A stretch of DNA of 50,549 bases, taken from NCBI GenBank assembly GCA_017407705.1, contig JAFQWA010000015.1:1-50549 (forward strand), in the 5' to 3' direction. A program made the position numbers and the translations under genes. Of the stretch, positions 34,787 through 43,285 are shown piece by piece (the stretch's first letter is position 1; each line of letters opens with the position of its first letter). The notes under the pieces were generated by a model. That model ran no database searches. It saw only the letters and a program-made list of their open reading frames with translations, and had not been told where the DNA came from. Origin of the DNA: Clostridia bacterium. Lineage in GTDB: Bacteria > Bacillota > Clostridia > Oscillospirales > Acutalibacteraceae.

Positions 34787-35950
34787 ATGTATTCTCTGCT
34801 TTTAGCTATTATTTATATTTCCTTCATAAGCCTTGGACTACCCGATTCACTACTGGGCTCCGCTTGGCCTGTGGTACATCAGGAGTTGAATGTTGACTCA
34901 TCTTATGCAGGAATTATCACCATTATTATTGCTTTAGGCACGGTGGTATCCAGTCTTATGTCAGATAGACTTACCACCAAATTCGGTGCAGGTACTGTTA
35001 CTGCCGTCAGCACACTGATGACAGCCGCTGCCCTATTTGGATTTTCCGTTTCCAATTCATTTATTCTACTGTGCATACTCTCTATCCCTTACGGACTTGG
35101 TGCAGGTGCCGTAGATGCAGCGCTGAACAACTACGTTGCACTGCACTATGCTTCACGCCATATGAACTGGTTGCATTGCTGTTGGGGTGTGGGTGCCGCT
35201 ATCAGCCCTTATATTATGAGTTCCTGCCTTACGGGCGGTCTTGGTTGGCACAGCGGTTATTTCTGGGTCGCAGTAATCCAGATTACCCTTACTGCTATCT
35301 TGTTCATCAGTCTGCCGATGTGGAAAAAAGGCACTGATGAGTCGGTGGATCAAGAGGATAACCACAAGCCCTTAGGATTGGTTGCAGCAGTTAAGATACC
35401 CGGTGTTTGGCTGGTGCTGGTTACCTTTTGTGCTTACTGTGCTTTAGAGCAAACAGCAGGTCTGTGGGCAAGTAGTTATTTGGTGCAGCACAGAGGTATT
35501 GAAGTGGGAACCGCCGCCGGATTTGCCTCGCTGTATTATTTGGGCATTACCTTTGGTAGGTTTTTGAGTGGTTTTATCTCAGACAAGCTGGGCGATAAAG
35601 CCATGATACGTATTGGTATTCTTACCGCCACTTTCGGTATAATTTTGGTGGCACTGCCCCTTAAAACAGATATATTTGCTCTATCGGGACTTGTTATTAC
35701 CGGTCTTGGTTCCGCCCCCATTTATCCCGCAGTTATCCACTCTACCCCCTCTAATTTCGGCAAGGATAATTCTGGGGCCATTATCGGCATACAAATGGCA
35801 AGTGCTTATTCGGGCATTGTTCTTGCACCACCCCTGTTCGGCTTTATAGCCGCTCATATAGGTATCGGACTGTTCCCGATTTACCTGATGATATTTGCAC
35901 TGCTTATGCTGATAATGTCCGAAAGCCTTAATAAAATGAAAAAACAGTGA
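34787..35950 (+). CDS. MFS transporter, last gene of the cimA operon
   Basis: A 387-residue protein with about twelve transmembrane helices. It starts with YISFISLGLPDSLLGSAWPVVHQEL, carries the loop-2 motif SDRLTTKFGAG, and repeats a similar motif in the second half (GRFLSGFISDKLGDKAMIRIG). The LPDSLLG start resembles fucose/sugar-permease-like MFS members, but the substrate is not clear. Its position 3 bases after leuD suggests co-expression with branched-chain amino acid synthesis. A role in moving a related metabolite is possible but unproven. Confidence 0.86.
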   Translation: MYSLLLAIIYISFISLGLPDSLLGSAWPVVHQELNVDSSYAGIITIIIALGTVVSSLMSDRLTTKFGAGTVTAVSTLMTAAALFGFSVSNSFILLCILSIPYGLGAGAVDAALNNYVALHYASRHMNWLHCCWGVGAAISPYIMSSCLTGGLGWHSGYFWVAVIQITLTAILFISLPMWKKGTDESVDQEDNHKPLGLVAAVKIPGVWLVLVTFCAYCALEQTAGLWASSYLVQHRGIEVGTAAGFASLYYLGITFGRFLSGFISDKLGDKAMIRIGILTATFGIILVALPLKTDIFALSGLVITGLGSAPIYPAVIHSTPSNFGKDNSGAIIGIQMASAYSGIVLAPPLFGFIAAHIGIGLFPIYLMIFALLMLIMSESLNKMKKQ

Positions 35951-35978
35951 GATAGCAACTGCTAACTTACTGTTTTTT
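35941..35978. terminator. Terminator between MFS gene and SLOG-like gene
   Basis: AAACAGTGAG and CTTACTGTTT arms (one G-U), with an inner TAGCA/TGCTA stem and a T run. It covers the ends of both convergent genes. Confidence 0.82.
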
Positions 35979-36404
35979 AAAATTTGCAAGATTTATGACA
36001 AGTTTTCCTTTCTTTTCAGCTAATTTCTTAAATTGACTTGCTCCACCATAGCCGCGAGTAACATAAACCACAACAGTATCTGCCTGCTTTATCATCCAGT
36101 CATTGCGTTTGCAAATAGCAAAGCGTTTCGGAACATTTTCAAGACCATCGGGATACACTGTATTCAAGCAATCATACTCACCTGATTTTACCGGAATATA
36201 AGCTAAAACAATATAATATTGTATATGAGGATAAATGCACTTTAATTCTTTTAATATCGTTAGTACTACCCTATCAAATCCACCCTGATTCCCTACATAA
36301 AATAAAGTGGCATTTTGATTTTCTATTAAATCTGTTAATAGATTTTTTAATAAAACCCTGTCAAACCGTATGACATCACTGTGCCCAAAGAATGTTATAG
36401 TCAT
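35967..36404 (-). CDS. SLOG-like (DUF1273-type) nucleotide-binding protein, putative
   Basis: A 145-residue protein starting MTITFFGHSDVIRFD, with a glycine-containing site FYVGNQGGFDRVVLTILKEL and a later block ADTVVVYVTRGYGGASQFKKLAEKKGKLVINL. This Rossmann-like pattern resembles SLOG/YspA-type proteins, which are thought to bind nucleotides or nucleotide-derived signals. I cannot name a function. Start ATG at 36404 with AAAGGAAA. It is divergent from a small XRE regulator, which may control it. Confidence 0.65.
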   Translation of the reverse strand: MTITFFGHSDVIRFDRVLLKNLLTDLIENQNATLFYVGNQGGFDRVVLTILKELKCIYPHIQYYIVLAYIPVKSGEYDCLNTVYPDGLENVPKRFAICKRNDWMIKQADTVVVYVTRGYGGASQFKKLAEKKGKLVINLANFKKQ

Positions 36405-36439
36405 GAAATTTTCCTTTAACATATTAAAATATTACAGTT

Positions 36440-36457
36440 GCACTCATATAGGTGCAT
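36440..36457. promoter_or_regulatory. Palindrome between SLOG-like and XRE genes
   Basis: TGCACTCATATAGGTGCA: 5-base arms TGCAC/GTGCA around an 8-base, partly symmetric centre. It lies in the divergent gene pair's intergenic region. It could be the binding site of the XRE regulator, but this is inference. Confidence 0.4.
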
Positions 36458-36461
36458 AAAT

Positions 36462-36490
36462 ATAATATCATTCATCTATAATATTGTCAA
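36462..36490 (-). promoter_or_regulatory. Promoter of the SLOG-like gene
   Basis: TTGACA (36490-36485), 17 bases, TATTAT (36467-36462) on the minus strand. The palindrome 36440-36457 lies just downstream, near the expected transcription start. Confidence 0.75.
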
Positions 36491-36531
36491 ATACTTTTGT
36501 ACTTAAATAAGCGCAAAAAGGTGATGTAACG

Positions 36532-36759
36532 ATGAATATAGATGTTGAAAAGAAAATCGGTGAAAATATAAAAAATCTTCGTGAGAAAGCTAATTTGACA
36601 CAGGAAATGTTCTCTGCAAAATTGCAGATCGAAGGTTGGGATATAACAAGAAGTGCTGTTGCTAAAATTGAGGTTGGTCAAAGACATTTATATCCCGATG
36701 AAATTATTGTAATCAAAAAAGTTCTTAATACAACCTACGATGAAATATTTAACATATAA
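36532..36759 (+). CDS. Small XRE-family HTH regulator
   Basis: A 75-residue protein that is essentially one Cro/C1-type HTH domain (IGENIKNLREKANLTQEMFSAKLQIEGWDITRSAVAKIEVGQRHLYPDEIIVIKKVL). It has no effector domain. It is divergent from the SLOG-like gene, with a palindrome between them, so it probably regulates the pair. RBS AAAAAGGTGA. Confidence 0.9.
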   Translation: MNIDVEKKIGENIKNLREKANLTQEMFSAKLQIEGWDITRSAVAKIEVGQRHLYPDEIIVIKKVLNTTYDEIFNI

Positions 36760-36795
36760 AAAAGCTTAAGGTGATAAAACACCTTAAGCTTTTTA
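36758..36795. terminator. Bidirectional terminator, XRE gene / dnaJ
   Basis: AAAAAGCTTAAGGTG and CACCTTAAGCTTTTT form a 15-bp stem around ATAAAA. It ends both convergent transcripts. Confidence 0.92.
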
Positions 36796-36797
36796 TT

Positions 36798-37952
36798 TTA
36801 ATCAAACATATCTTTCAGCTTATCGAAAAAGCCTTTACGCTTTTTATAATTCTGCTCTGAGGTTTTTTCTTCAAACTGTTTAAGCAGATCCTTTTGCTCA
36901 CCCGAAAGGTTTTTCGGCACTTCAACCACCACTTTAACATACTGGTCGCCTCTGCCGTTACCCTGCAAACGCTGAATACCCTTTCCGCTGAGTTTAAACT
37001 CATCATTAGGCTGAGTGCCCTCGTGGATCTTGAATTTAACCTTGCCGTCTAAGGTGGGCACAGTTATCTCAGCACCCAGTGCCGCCTGAGCAAAGGTTAT
37101 GGGGATATCGCAATAAACGTTGTATCCCTCACGCTCAAAAATCGGGTGAGGTCGCACGTTTATGTTAATGTGCATATCACCTGCAGGGCCGCCGTTATAA
37201 CCTGCATCACCCTGACCACGGACGTTAAGTGTCTGCCCGTCGTCAATACCTGCAGGAATGTTTATCTGCTGTTCTTTAGTTACCCTTACTCTGCCCTTAC
37301 CTGAGCATTTGGGACAAGGTGTTTCAATTATCTTACCGCTACCGCCACATCTGGAACAAGGACGTTGAGTTTGCATCTGACCAAAGGGTGTACGCTGAAT
37401 TGAGGTGACCTGACCTGTTCCGTGACAGTCAGGACAAGTTTTTGCAGAGGTTCCTGCCTTTGCACCTGAGCCGTTACAGTCGGGGCAAGACTCAATATGG
37501 CTTACCTTAACTGTTTTAGTACAACCCTTTGCAGCCTCTTCAAATGAAAGCACCACGTTGGCTGAGGTGTCGTTACCTCTGCGGGGTGCGTTAGGATTAG
37601 CACGTCTGCCGCCACCGAAACCGCCGCCGAAGATACTGCCGAATATATCGCCCAGATCAACGCCGTCAAACCCGAAACCGCCGCCGTAACCACCACCGTA
37701 GCCACCGCCGGCACCGAAGTTGGGGTCCACACCCGCATGACCAAACTGGTCATATCTTGCTTTTTTCTCGGAGTCAGACAACACCTCATAGGCCTCGTTG
37801 ACTTCCTTAAACTTTGCCTCGGCAGTTTTATCACCCGGATTAAGGTCTGGGTGATATTTTTTTGCCGCCTGACGGTATGCTTTTTTTATCTGTGCGTCAT
37901 CAGCGTTTTTGTCAACGCCCAAAACCTCATAATAATCCCGTTTATCTGCCAT
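36798..37952 (-). CDS. dnaJ: Chaperone protein DnaJ
   Basis: A 384-residue type I J-protein. The J domain (1-70) contains YHPDL. A Gly-rich region (about 78-115) follows. Four CxxCxGxG zinc repeats are present ([32 protein letters not shown]). The C-terminal substrate domains follow. It stimulates DnaK ATPase and delivers unfolded clients. Last gene of the hrcA operon; an intercistronic hairpin separates it from dnaK. Confidence 0.97.
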   Translation of the reverse strand: MADKRDYYEVLGVDKNADDAQIKKAYRQAAKKYHPDLNPGDKTAEAKFKEVNEAYEVLSDSEKKARYDQFGHAGVDPNFGAGGGYGGGYGGGFGFDGVDLGDIFGSIFGGGFGGGRRANPNAPRRGNDTSANVVLSFEEAAKGCTKTVKVSHIESCPDCNGSGAKAGTSAKTCPDCHGTGQVTSIQRTPFGQMQTQRPCSRCGGSGKIIETPCPKCSGKGRVRVTKEQQINIPAGIDDGQTLNVRGQGDAGYNGGPAGDMHININVRPHPIFEREGYNVYCDIPITFAQAALGAEITVPTLDGKVKFKIHEGTQPNDEFKLSGKGIQRLQGNGRGDQYVKVVVEVPKNLSGEQKDLLKQFEEKTSEQNYKKRKGFFDKLKDMFD

Positions 37953-37998
37953 AAATTAAAGACAACTCCCAAATAAATTATGTAATAAAAACTCTATT

Positions 37999-38031
37999 AC
38001 ACGGGGCAAAGTGTAAACCCCTGCCCCGTGT
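37999..38031 (-). other. Hairpin between dnaK and dnaJ
   Basis: On the minus strand ACACGGGGCA and TGCCCCGTGT form a 10-bp GC-rich stem with a 13-base loop. Downstream is AATAGAGTTTTT, a poor U-tract. It may be a partial terminator or a processing/stability element lowering dnaJ relative to dnaK. Confidence 0.6.
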
Positions 38032-38039
38032 ATTTATAA

Positions 38040-39866
38040 TTATTGATTATCCTCAGCCTCGGTAAACTCAGCGTCATACACATTATCCTGCTGGGGAGCA
38101 CCTTCAGTACCCTGAGCAGCCTGAGCCTGTGCCTGAGCTTCTTTGTAAACCTTCTCAGAGATAGCAAATACTGCCTTCTGCAACTCTTCCTGCTTTGCCT
38201 TGATATCGTCCATATTGTCGCCCTTAAGCGCCTCTTTAAGTGCATCACAAGCAGTTGTAACAGATGTCTTTTCCTCATCGGAAAGCTTATCGCCTAAATC
38301 TGCAACGGTCTTTTCAGCCTGATATACCATCTGGTCTGCGTTGTTACGTGTGTCAACGTCCTCACGGCGTTTCTTATCTTCCTCAGCAAACTGCTCAGCT
38401 TCCCTAACAGCCTTTTCAATATCCTCTTTAGACATTGATGTGTTAGAGGTGATAGTAATAGCCTGCTCTTTACCTGTTCCCTTATCCTTAGCGGAAACGT
38501 GAACGATACCGTTAGCGTCTATATCAAAAGTAACCTCGATCTGGGGAATTCCACGGGGTGCAGGAGCAATTCCGTCAAGGTGGAACACGCCCAGAGTTTT
38601 GTTATCCTTAGCAAACTCACGTTCACCCTGCAATACGTGAACCTCAACTGAGGTCTGACCGTCAGCAGCGGTGGAGAAGATCTGACTTTTCTTAGTGGGG
38701 ATAGTGGTGTTACGCTCGATAACCTTTGTGGAAACACCGCCCATGGTTTCGATACCCAGTGATAAGGGGGTAACGTCAAGCAGCAACAAGCCTTTAACGT
38801 CGCCGCCCAAAACACCTGCCTGAATAGCAGCACCGATAGCAACGCACTCATCAGGGTTAATGCCCTTGAAGGGCTCTTTGCCTGTGAAGTTCTTGATTGC
38901 CTCGTTAACAGCGGGAATACGTGAAGAACCACCAACCATAAGGATCTTGTCAAGCTGACTTACAGTAAGACCTGAGTCGGAAAGTGCCTGGCGAACAGGG
39001 CCCATAGTTGCTTCAACCAAGTCAGCAGTAAGCTCATTGAACTTAGCACGGGTAAGAGTAGTTTCATAGTGCTTAGGACCGGTAGCATCTGCTGAAATAA
39101 AGGGCAGATTGATATCGGCAGAGGTTACGCCTGAAAGGTCGATCTTTGCCTTTTCAGCAGCCTCTTTAATACGCTGCATAGCCATTTTATCAGTTGAAAG
39201 GTCAATACCTGTCTGAGCCTTGAAATCCTTGATAATGTAATCCATAATGCGCTTATCAAAGTCGTCACCGCCCAAACGGTTGTTACCTGCAGTTGCCAGA
39301 ACTTCCTGAACGCCGTCACCCATTTCGATGATAGAAACGTCAAAAGTACCGCCGCCTAAGTCGTAAACCATAACCTTCTGGTCGTTTTCCTTGTCAACAC
39401 CGTAAGCAAGTGCCGCTGCGGTAGGCTCGTTGATAATACGCAGAACCTCCAAACCTGCGATCTTACCTGCATCCTTAGTTGCCTGACGCTGAGCGTCGGT
39501 AAAATATGCAGGAACAGTGATAACTGCCTGTGTTACAGGTGAACCGATATAGCTTTCTGCATCGGCTTTGAGCTTCTGCAGTATGATAGCGGAGATCTCC
39601 TGAGGAGTGTACTTTTTATCGTCAATAGTAACTGTGTAGTCAGTACCCATTTCACGTTTGATAGATGCGATAGTACGGTCGGGGTTAGTAATAGCCTGAC
39701 GCTTTGCAACCTGACCTACCATTCTTTCGCCGTTTTTAGAAAAAGCCACAACAGAAGGTGTTGTTCTTGCTCCTTCAGCATTAGCAATAACTGTAGGCTC
39801 GCCACCTTCTATAACAGCAACGCAAGAGTTGGTTGTACCCAAGTCAATACCGATAATTTTTCCCAT
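38040..39866 (-). CDS. dnaK: Chaperone protein DnaK (Hsp70)
   Basis: A 608-residue Hsp70. It opens with [21 protein letters not shown]. Other signatures are [13 protein letters not shown] and [15 protein letters not shown], followed by the substrate-binding domain from about residue 375 ([18 protein letters not shown]). The lid is acidic and Gln/Ala-rich at the C-terminus and ends in [11 protein letters not shown]. Acts in the cytoplasm with GrpE and DnaJ. Third gene of the CIRCE-controlled operon. Confidence 0.98.
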   Translation of the reverse strand: MGKIIGIDLGTTNSCVAVIEGGEPTVIANAEGARTTPSVVAFSKNGERMVGQVAKRQAITNPDRTIASIKREMGTDYTVTIDDKKYTPQEISAIILQKLKADAESYIGSPVTQAVITVPAYFTDAQRQATKDAGKIAGLEVLRIINEPTAAALAYGVDKENDQKVMVYDLGGGTFDVSIIEMGDGVQEVLATAGNNRLGGDDFDKRIMDYIIKDFKAQTGIDLSTDKMAMQRIKEAAEKAKIDLSGVTSADINLPFISADATGPKHYETTLTRAKFNELTADLVEATMGPVRQALSDSGLTVSQLDKILMVGGSSRIPAVNEAIKNFTGKEPFKGINPDECVAIGAAIQAGVLGGDVKGLLLLDVTPLSLGIETMGGVSTKVIERNTTIPTKKSQIFSTAADGQTSVEVHVLQGEREFAKDNKTLGVFHLDGIAPAPRGIPQIEVTFDIDANGIVHVSAKDKGTGKEQAITITSNTSMSKEDIEKAVREAEQFAEEDKKRREDVDTRNNADQMVYQAEKTVADLGDKLSDEEKTSVTTACDALKEALKGDNMDDIKAKQEELQKAVFAISEKVYKEAQAQAQAAQGTEGAPQQDNVYDAEFTEAEDNQ

Positions 39867-39902
39867 AATAATCTAGTCCTTTCGAAATATATAAATCAAA
39901 TA

Positions 39903-40436
39903 TTATAAATCGCAGTTAGCGACTTTTACCATTGCATGGCGAAGCACGTTATCGCCTATCTTATATCCCATTTGAAGCACCTGAGTGACTATGTTTGCAC
40001 CAACACTCTCGTCTTCAACTCTCATAACAGCCTGATGATAATTTACATCAAACTCCTCACCTTCGGGGTTTATCTCCTCAAGGCCCATATTTTTCAATGC
40101 GTCATACAAGCCCTTTACGGTCATAGCAACGCCCTTAGCGTAGTCCCCTGATTCGGGGTCTGCTGCCATGGCACGGTTGATATTATCAACTGCAGGAAGC
40201 AAGGCTTTAATAGTCTCGCCCTTAACAAAGCCCGATAACTTTTCTTTAGCAGCGGTCTCACGCTTTTTAAAATTATCAAACTCTGCGGCGGTTCTAAGCA
40301 ACAGATCATTTTTCTGCTCTAACTCCTGCTTTACCTTTTGGAGCTCAGCCTGTAAAGCCTCAAGCTCACTGTTATCCACCTGAGCAGCGGGTTGTTCAAT
40401 ATTCTCAACCGGCTGTTTGCATTCTTTTTTAGCCAT
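39903..40436 (-). CDS. grpE: Nucleotide exchange factor GrpE
   Basis: A 177-residue protein with a long N-terminal coiled coil (SELEALQAELQKVKQELEQKNDLLLRTAAEFDNFKKR). The C-terminal beta domain ends in GYKIGDNVLRHAMVKVA. It releases ADP from DnaK. It lies between hrcA (16 bases) and dnaK. Confidence 0.97.
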   Translation of the reverse strand: MAKKECKQPVENIEQPAAQVDNSELEALQAELQKVKQELEQKNDLLLRTAAEFDNFKKRETAAKEKLSGFVKGETIKALLPAVDNINRAMAADPESGDYAKGVAMTVKGLYDALKNMGLEEINPEGEEFDVNYHQAVMRVEDESVGANIVTQVLQMGYKIGDNVLRHAMVKVANCDL

Positions 40437-40452
40437 TATTTTCTCTCCCTAT

Positions 40453-41493
40453 CTAAAAGTAGTCTTCATCCAAAAAGCTTTCGGTTAAAAGACGGCTCAA
40501 GCTGTCTCTGAAATAAAGTATGCTCGGAATTATGTGTTCGTAATCCATTCGGTCAGGACCTAAAATTGCAATACTGCCCACCTGACGGTCAAACAGATTA
40601 TATCTTGTGATAATAACGCCTGAGCTGGATAAGGCAGATTCCCCTATCTCATCGCCCAGCACCACCGATATACCGTTATCAACATTTTTCAAAAACGGGA
40701 TAAGTCCGTTTTTCTTTTTCAGATATTCTAAAAGCTGACTGGCCTTAGAGCTGGAAAACTCTCTATGCCGCAGCAGATTAGACTCACCTTTAAGCTTAAC
40801 CTCAGCGTCTGCCGCTGAACCTGCCGCTTCAAACACCGCAATTATTATGGGTGCGGCAGTTAAAGCCTCTGCCCCAAGCTGCATTATTATCATTTGTGAA
40901 AGGGGCATATTCAGTTCGCTAAGGGGCATACCGTAAACCGTTTGTTTTAATATGTTATCTACTTTTTCCAACAAATCAATGCTGATATCCAGATCACATC
41001 GGGTTATTTTATTTTTGATTATTCCCGAGGATGTGACCAACACTGCCATAACTGTTTTTCTGCCAAGCATTATAAGGTTTACCTTTTTAACGCAGGCACG
41101 TTCATCAGCAGGAGTAGTCAGCATAGCGGCACAGTTAGTAAGCTCAGCCAGGGCCTCACAAGCCTGTTCGATTATCCTTTCGGGCTGATCCATATTATGA
41201 GGTAAAAGACTGTCAATAACGTTTTTATCCTCATCAGTCAAGTGATAATCACTCATAAGCTGCTCTATGTAGTATCTGTATCCCAAAGCGGTGGGAATTC
41301 TGCCTGCAGAGGTGTGGGGCTGTTCCAACAAGCCCAACTCACAAAGCTCACTCATCTTAGCACGAATAGTGGCTGAAGACACGTTAAGCGTTGGGATCTC
41401 ACAAAGTGCCTTTGAACCAACCGGCTCACCGGTAACAATATATGAACGGATCACAGCCTGTAAAACCGCTTGTTCTCTCTGAGAAAGCTCCAT
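40453..41493 (-). CDS. hrcA: Heat-inducible transcription repressor HrcA
   Basis: A 346-residue repressor. The winged-helix N-terminus (LSQREQAVLQAVIRSYIVTGEPVGSKAL...SSATIRAKMSELCELGLLEQPHTSAGRIPTALGYRYYI) is typical. A dimerisation/GAF-like region follows, and the end contains GSIAILGPDRMDYEHIIPSILYF. It binds CIRCE and represses its own operon; folding by chaperonin usually controls its activity. The CIRCE element lies 32 bases upstream of its start. Confidence 0.97.
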   Translation of the reverse strand: MELSQREQAVLQAVIRSYIVTGEPVGSKALCEIPTLNVSSATIRAKMSELCELGLLEQPHTSAGRIPTALGYRYYIEQLMSDYHLTDEDKNVIDSLLPHNMDQPERIIEQACEALAELTNCAAMLTTPADERACVKKVNLIMLGRKTVMAVLVTSSGIIKNKITRCDLDISIDLLEKVDNILKQTVYGMPLSELNMPLSQMIIMQLGAEALTAAPIIIAVFEAAGSAADAEVKLKGESNLLRHREFSSSKASQLLEYLKKKNGLIPFLKNVDNGISVVLGDEIGESALSSSGVIITRYNLFDRQVGSIAILGPDRMDYEHIIPSILYFRDSLSRLLTESFLDEDYF

Positions 41494-41525
41494 ACATCAT
41501 CACCGCTTTTCTGTAAAAAATCAAT

Positions 41526-41552
41526 TTAGCACTCTTGCACCTCGAGTGCTAA
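41526..41552 (-). promoter_or_regulatory. CIRCE operator (HrcA-binding site)
   Basis: Perfect TTAGCACTC - 9 bases - GAGTGCTAA, the full consensus arms. It lies between the hrcA promoter -10 box and the hrcA start, as expected for repression of this operon. Confidence 0.97.
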
Positions 41553-41559
41553 CATCTAT

Positions 41560-41588
41560 AATTTACCACTATCAGCCCCGGATGTCAA
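41560..41588 (-). promoter_or_regulatory. Promoter of the hrcA operon
   Basis: TTGACA (41588-41583), 17 bases, TAAATT (41565-41560) on the minus strand. Transcription would begin at the edge of CIRCE. Confidence 0.85.
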
Positions 41589-41662
41589 TAGCTTAATTGT
41601 AAATAAAATGTTAAAAAATTTGACCTTTTTTGACCTTTATCACTAAAAGCCAGAAATATTTT

Positions 41663-41692
41663 GTATAAACCAAAAAATTCCGGGTAAAACTA
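41663..41692 (+). promoter_or_regulatory. SigmaF/sigmaG-like forespore promoter
   Basis: GTATA (41663-41667), 15 bases, GGTAAAACTA (41683-41692). The -10 box matches the Bacillus sigmaF pattern GGNNANAMTW at every position. It precedes the SpoIIQ-like gene, which is sigmaF-dependent in Bacillus. The expected transcript start (about 41699) excludes the in-frame ATG at 41693 as the start codon. Confidence 0.72.
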
Positions 41693-41722
41693 ATGTCAAA
41701 CACGAAGGGACGGTCATTTGTT

Positions 41723-42418
41723 ATGAAGTTTGAAAACAACGAGAAAGTAAGTTTCTTTAAAAGAAAAAGTTTATATTTTGCATTGGCAGTATGTATGTTG
41801 GCATTGGGTGCCGGAGCTTGGTCGGCGGTAAACCCTACCCCGTCAGACAAGCCCGATGACATTATTTACAGCACCACTCAGACGCCCACTGTCAAAGATG
41901 TGGAGAAAAATCAGCCCGGTGTTACCGCCGCTCCTACCACACAGAGCACCACTGCAAAAGCAACGGTTGCTCTCAAAACCACCGCTAAAAAGATAAGTGA
42001 GGTTGCTGACTTTTTTGTTATGCCCTTAGGTGGCAAGATCACCAAAAATTTCAGTGATACACAGGTGCAGTATTCCGAGACCTATAAAGACTGGCGAATT
42101 CATTTAGGCGTTGATATTGCCGCTGAAAAAGGCACTCAGGTACGTGCTGCCGGCAACGGCAAGGTAACTGATGTAACCGAGGACCCGCTTATGGGCAACA
42201 CCGTTACCATCGACCACGGCAACGGCATTATCGCATATTACAGCGGACTTAACAAGCCCACTGTTAAGAAAGGTCAGGTCATTGAGGTGGGTACCGTTAT
42301 AGGCGGGGTTGACACTATTCCCTGCGAAACAGTGGAAAGTCATCATATTCATTTGGCTGTAAAGCATAACGGTAAATGGGCAGATCCTATTGCAGTTATG
42401 AAAATTGAAATATCTTAA
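41723..42418 (+). CDS. SpoIIQ-like M23-family membrane protein
   Basis: A 231-residue protein with one N-terminal transmembrane helix (about 17-36), a Thr/Pro-rich linker (37-90), and an M23/LytM domain (97-231). The zinc and catalytic residues seem intact: H127 and D131 in IHLGVD, H208 and H210 in HHIH. B. subtilis SpoIIQ lacks one ligand, while clostridial SpoIIQ keeps them. SpoIIQ spans the inner forespore membrane and binds SpoIIIAH during engulfment. The sigmaF-like promoter supports this identity. A general M23 peptidase remains possible. Start ATG 41723 with GAAGGGA. Confidence 0.72.
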   Translation: MKFENNEKVSFFKRKSLYFALAVCMLALGAGAWSAVNPTPSDKPDDIIYSTTQTPTVKDVEKNQPGVTAAPTTQSTTAKATVALKTTAKKISEVADFFVMPLGGKITKNFSDTQVQYSETYKDWRIHLGVDIAAEKGTQVRAAGNGKVTDVTEDPLMGNTVTIDHGNGIIAYYSGLNKPTVKKGQVIEVGTVIGGVDTIPCETVESHHIHLAVKHNGKWADPIAVMKIEIS

Positions 42419-42476
42419 TATTTTTCGCATATAATAATAGTAATCCTGCCCCCGAACCGTTTTAGGGGCAACTTAA

Positions 42477-42512
42477 AAGACGGCAACCGATTTTCGGCGC
42501 CGTCTTTTTTGC
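42477..42512 (+). terminator. Terminator after the SpoIIQ-like gene
   Basis: GACGGC and GCCGTC close a hairpin with an inner CCGA/TCGG, followed by six T. The next promoter starts immediately at its end. Confidence 0.85.
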
Positions 42513-42539
42513 ATAATACTGTTTAAACAGGAAAAACTC
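42511..42539 (+). promoter_or_regulatory. SigmaF/sigmaG-like promoter of the cortex hydrolase gene
   Basis: GCATA (42511-42515), 14 bases, GGAAAAACTC (42530-42539), differing from GGNNANAMTW only at the last base. The transcript would start at about 42546, close to the RBS AAAGGAG. Confidence 0.55.
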
Positions 42540-42560
42540 TTATTAGAAAGGAGTTTTTGT

Positions 42561-43241
42561 ATGTTTGCAGAAAGATTTAAAAAGGCTTGGCAGATAATGT
42601 TTATTGTTTTGCTTAACCTTTGTATTATATCGTTTTTTACATTAAACACCACCTACGAGGTCTCTGCCTTATCAAAAATGGGGTCCCGTGGCAGTGAGGT
42701 CACCAAAATACAGACCAGACTGAAAAAGTGGGGCTATTATAAAGGCAGTGTTGACGGTATTTACGGCAGTCAGACTAAATCAGCGGTAATGAAATTCCAA
42801 AAGAAAAACGGACTTAAGGCTGACGGCATAGCAGGTCCTGCCACCTTGAAAGCCATTGGTATATCCTCTACTAAAGGCTCTAACAACGGCAATTCCGACT
42901 ACAATCTCTTAGCAAGAGTTATCTCTGCCGAAGCCAGAGGTGAGCCATATACCGGTCAGGTGGCGGTGGGTGCGGTCATACTCAACCGAGTGCGCCATTC
43001 CTCTTTCCCAGATACTATCGCAGGAGTGTGCTATCAGCCGGGTGCATTCACTTGTATGACCGACGGGCAGATAAACGTTGAGGTGGCAGACAGTGCGTAT
43101 AAAGCCGCCCGTGATGCTTTAAACGGATGGGACCCCAGCGGCGGTGCGATTTATTATTACAACCCAAAAACCGCTCAAAGCAACTGGATATATTCACGAC
43201 CCACCATAACCACTATCGGACGCCACCGTTTTTGTAAATAA
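42561..43241 (+). CDS. sleB: Spore cortex-lytic enzyme, SleB-like cell wall hydrolase
   Basis: A 226-residue protein with an N-terminal signal/anchor (about 12-36). A peptidoglycan-binding domain (40-98: GSRGSEVTKIQTRLKKWGYYKGSVDGIYGSQTKSAVMKFQKKNGLKADGIAGPATL) comes next. The hydrolase-2 (SleB/CwlJ) domain covers 112-226, starting LLARVISAEARGEPYTGQVAVGAVILNRV with the conserved catalytic Glu. SleB is a lytic transglycosylase made in the forespore that degrades cortex at germination. No ypeB partner follows it. Assignment to SleB rather than another cortex hydrolase rests on the domain order and the promoter. Confidence 0.87.
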   Translation: MFAERFKKAWQIMFIVLLNLCIISFFTLNTTYEVSALSKMGSRGSEVTKIQTRLKKWGYYKGSVDGIYGSQTKSAVMKFQKKNGLKADGIAGPATLKAIGISSTKGSNNGNSDYNLLARVISAEARGEPYTGQVAVGAVILNRVRHSSFPDTIAGVCYQPGAFTCMTDGQINVEVADSAYKAARDALNGWDPSGGAIYYYNPKTAQSNWIYSRPTITTIGRHRFCK

Positions 43242-43285
43242 TTAAAAATAATTTAATTTATATTTTCGCTCATGCCGCTTTGGCA

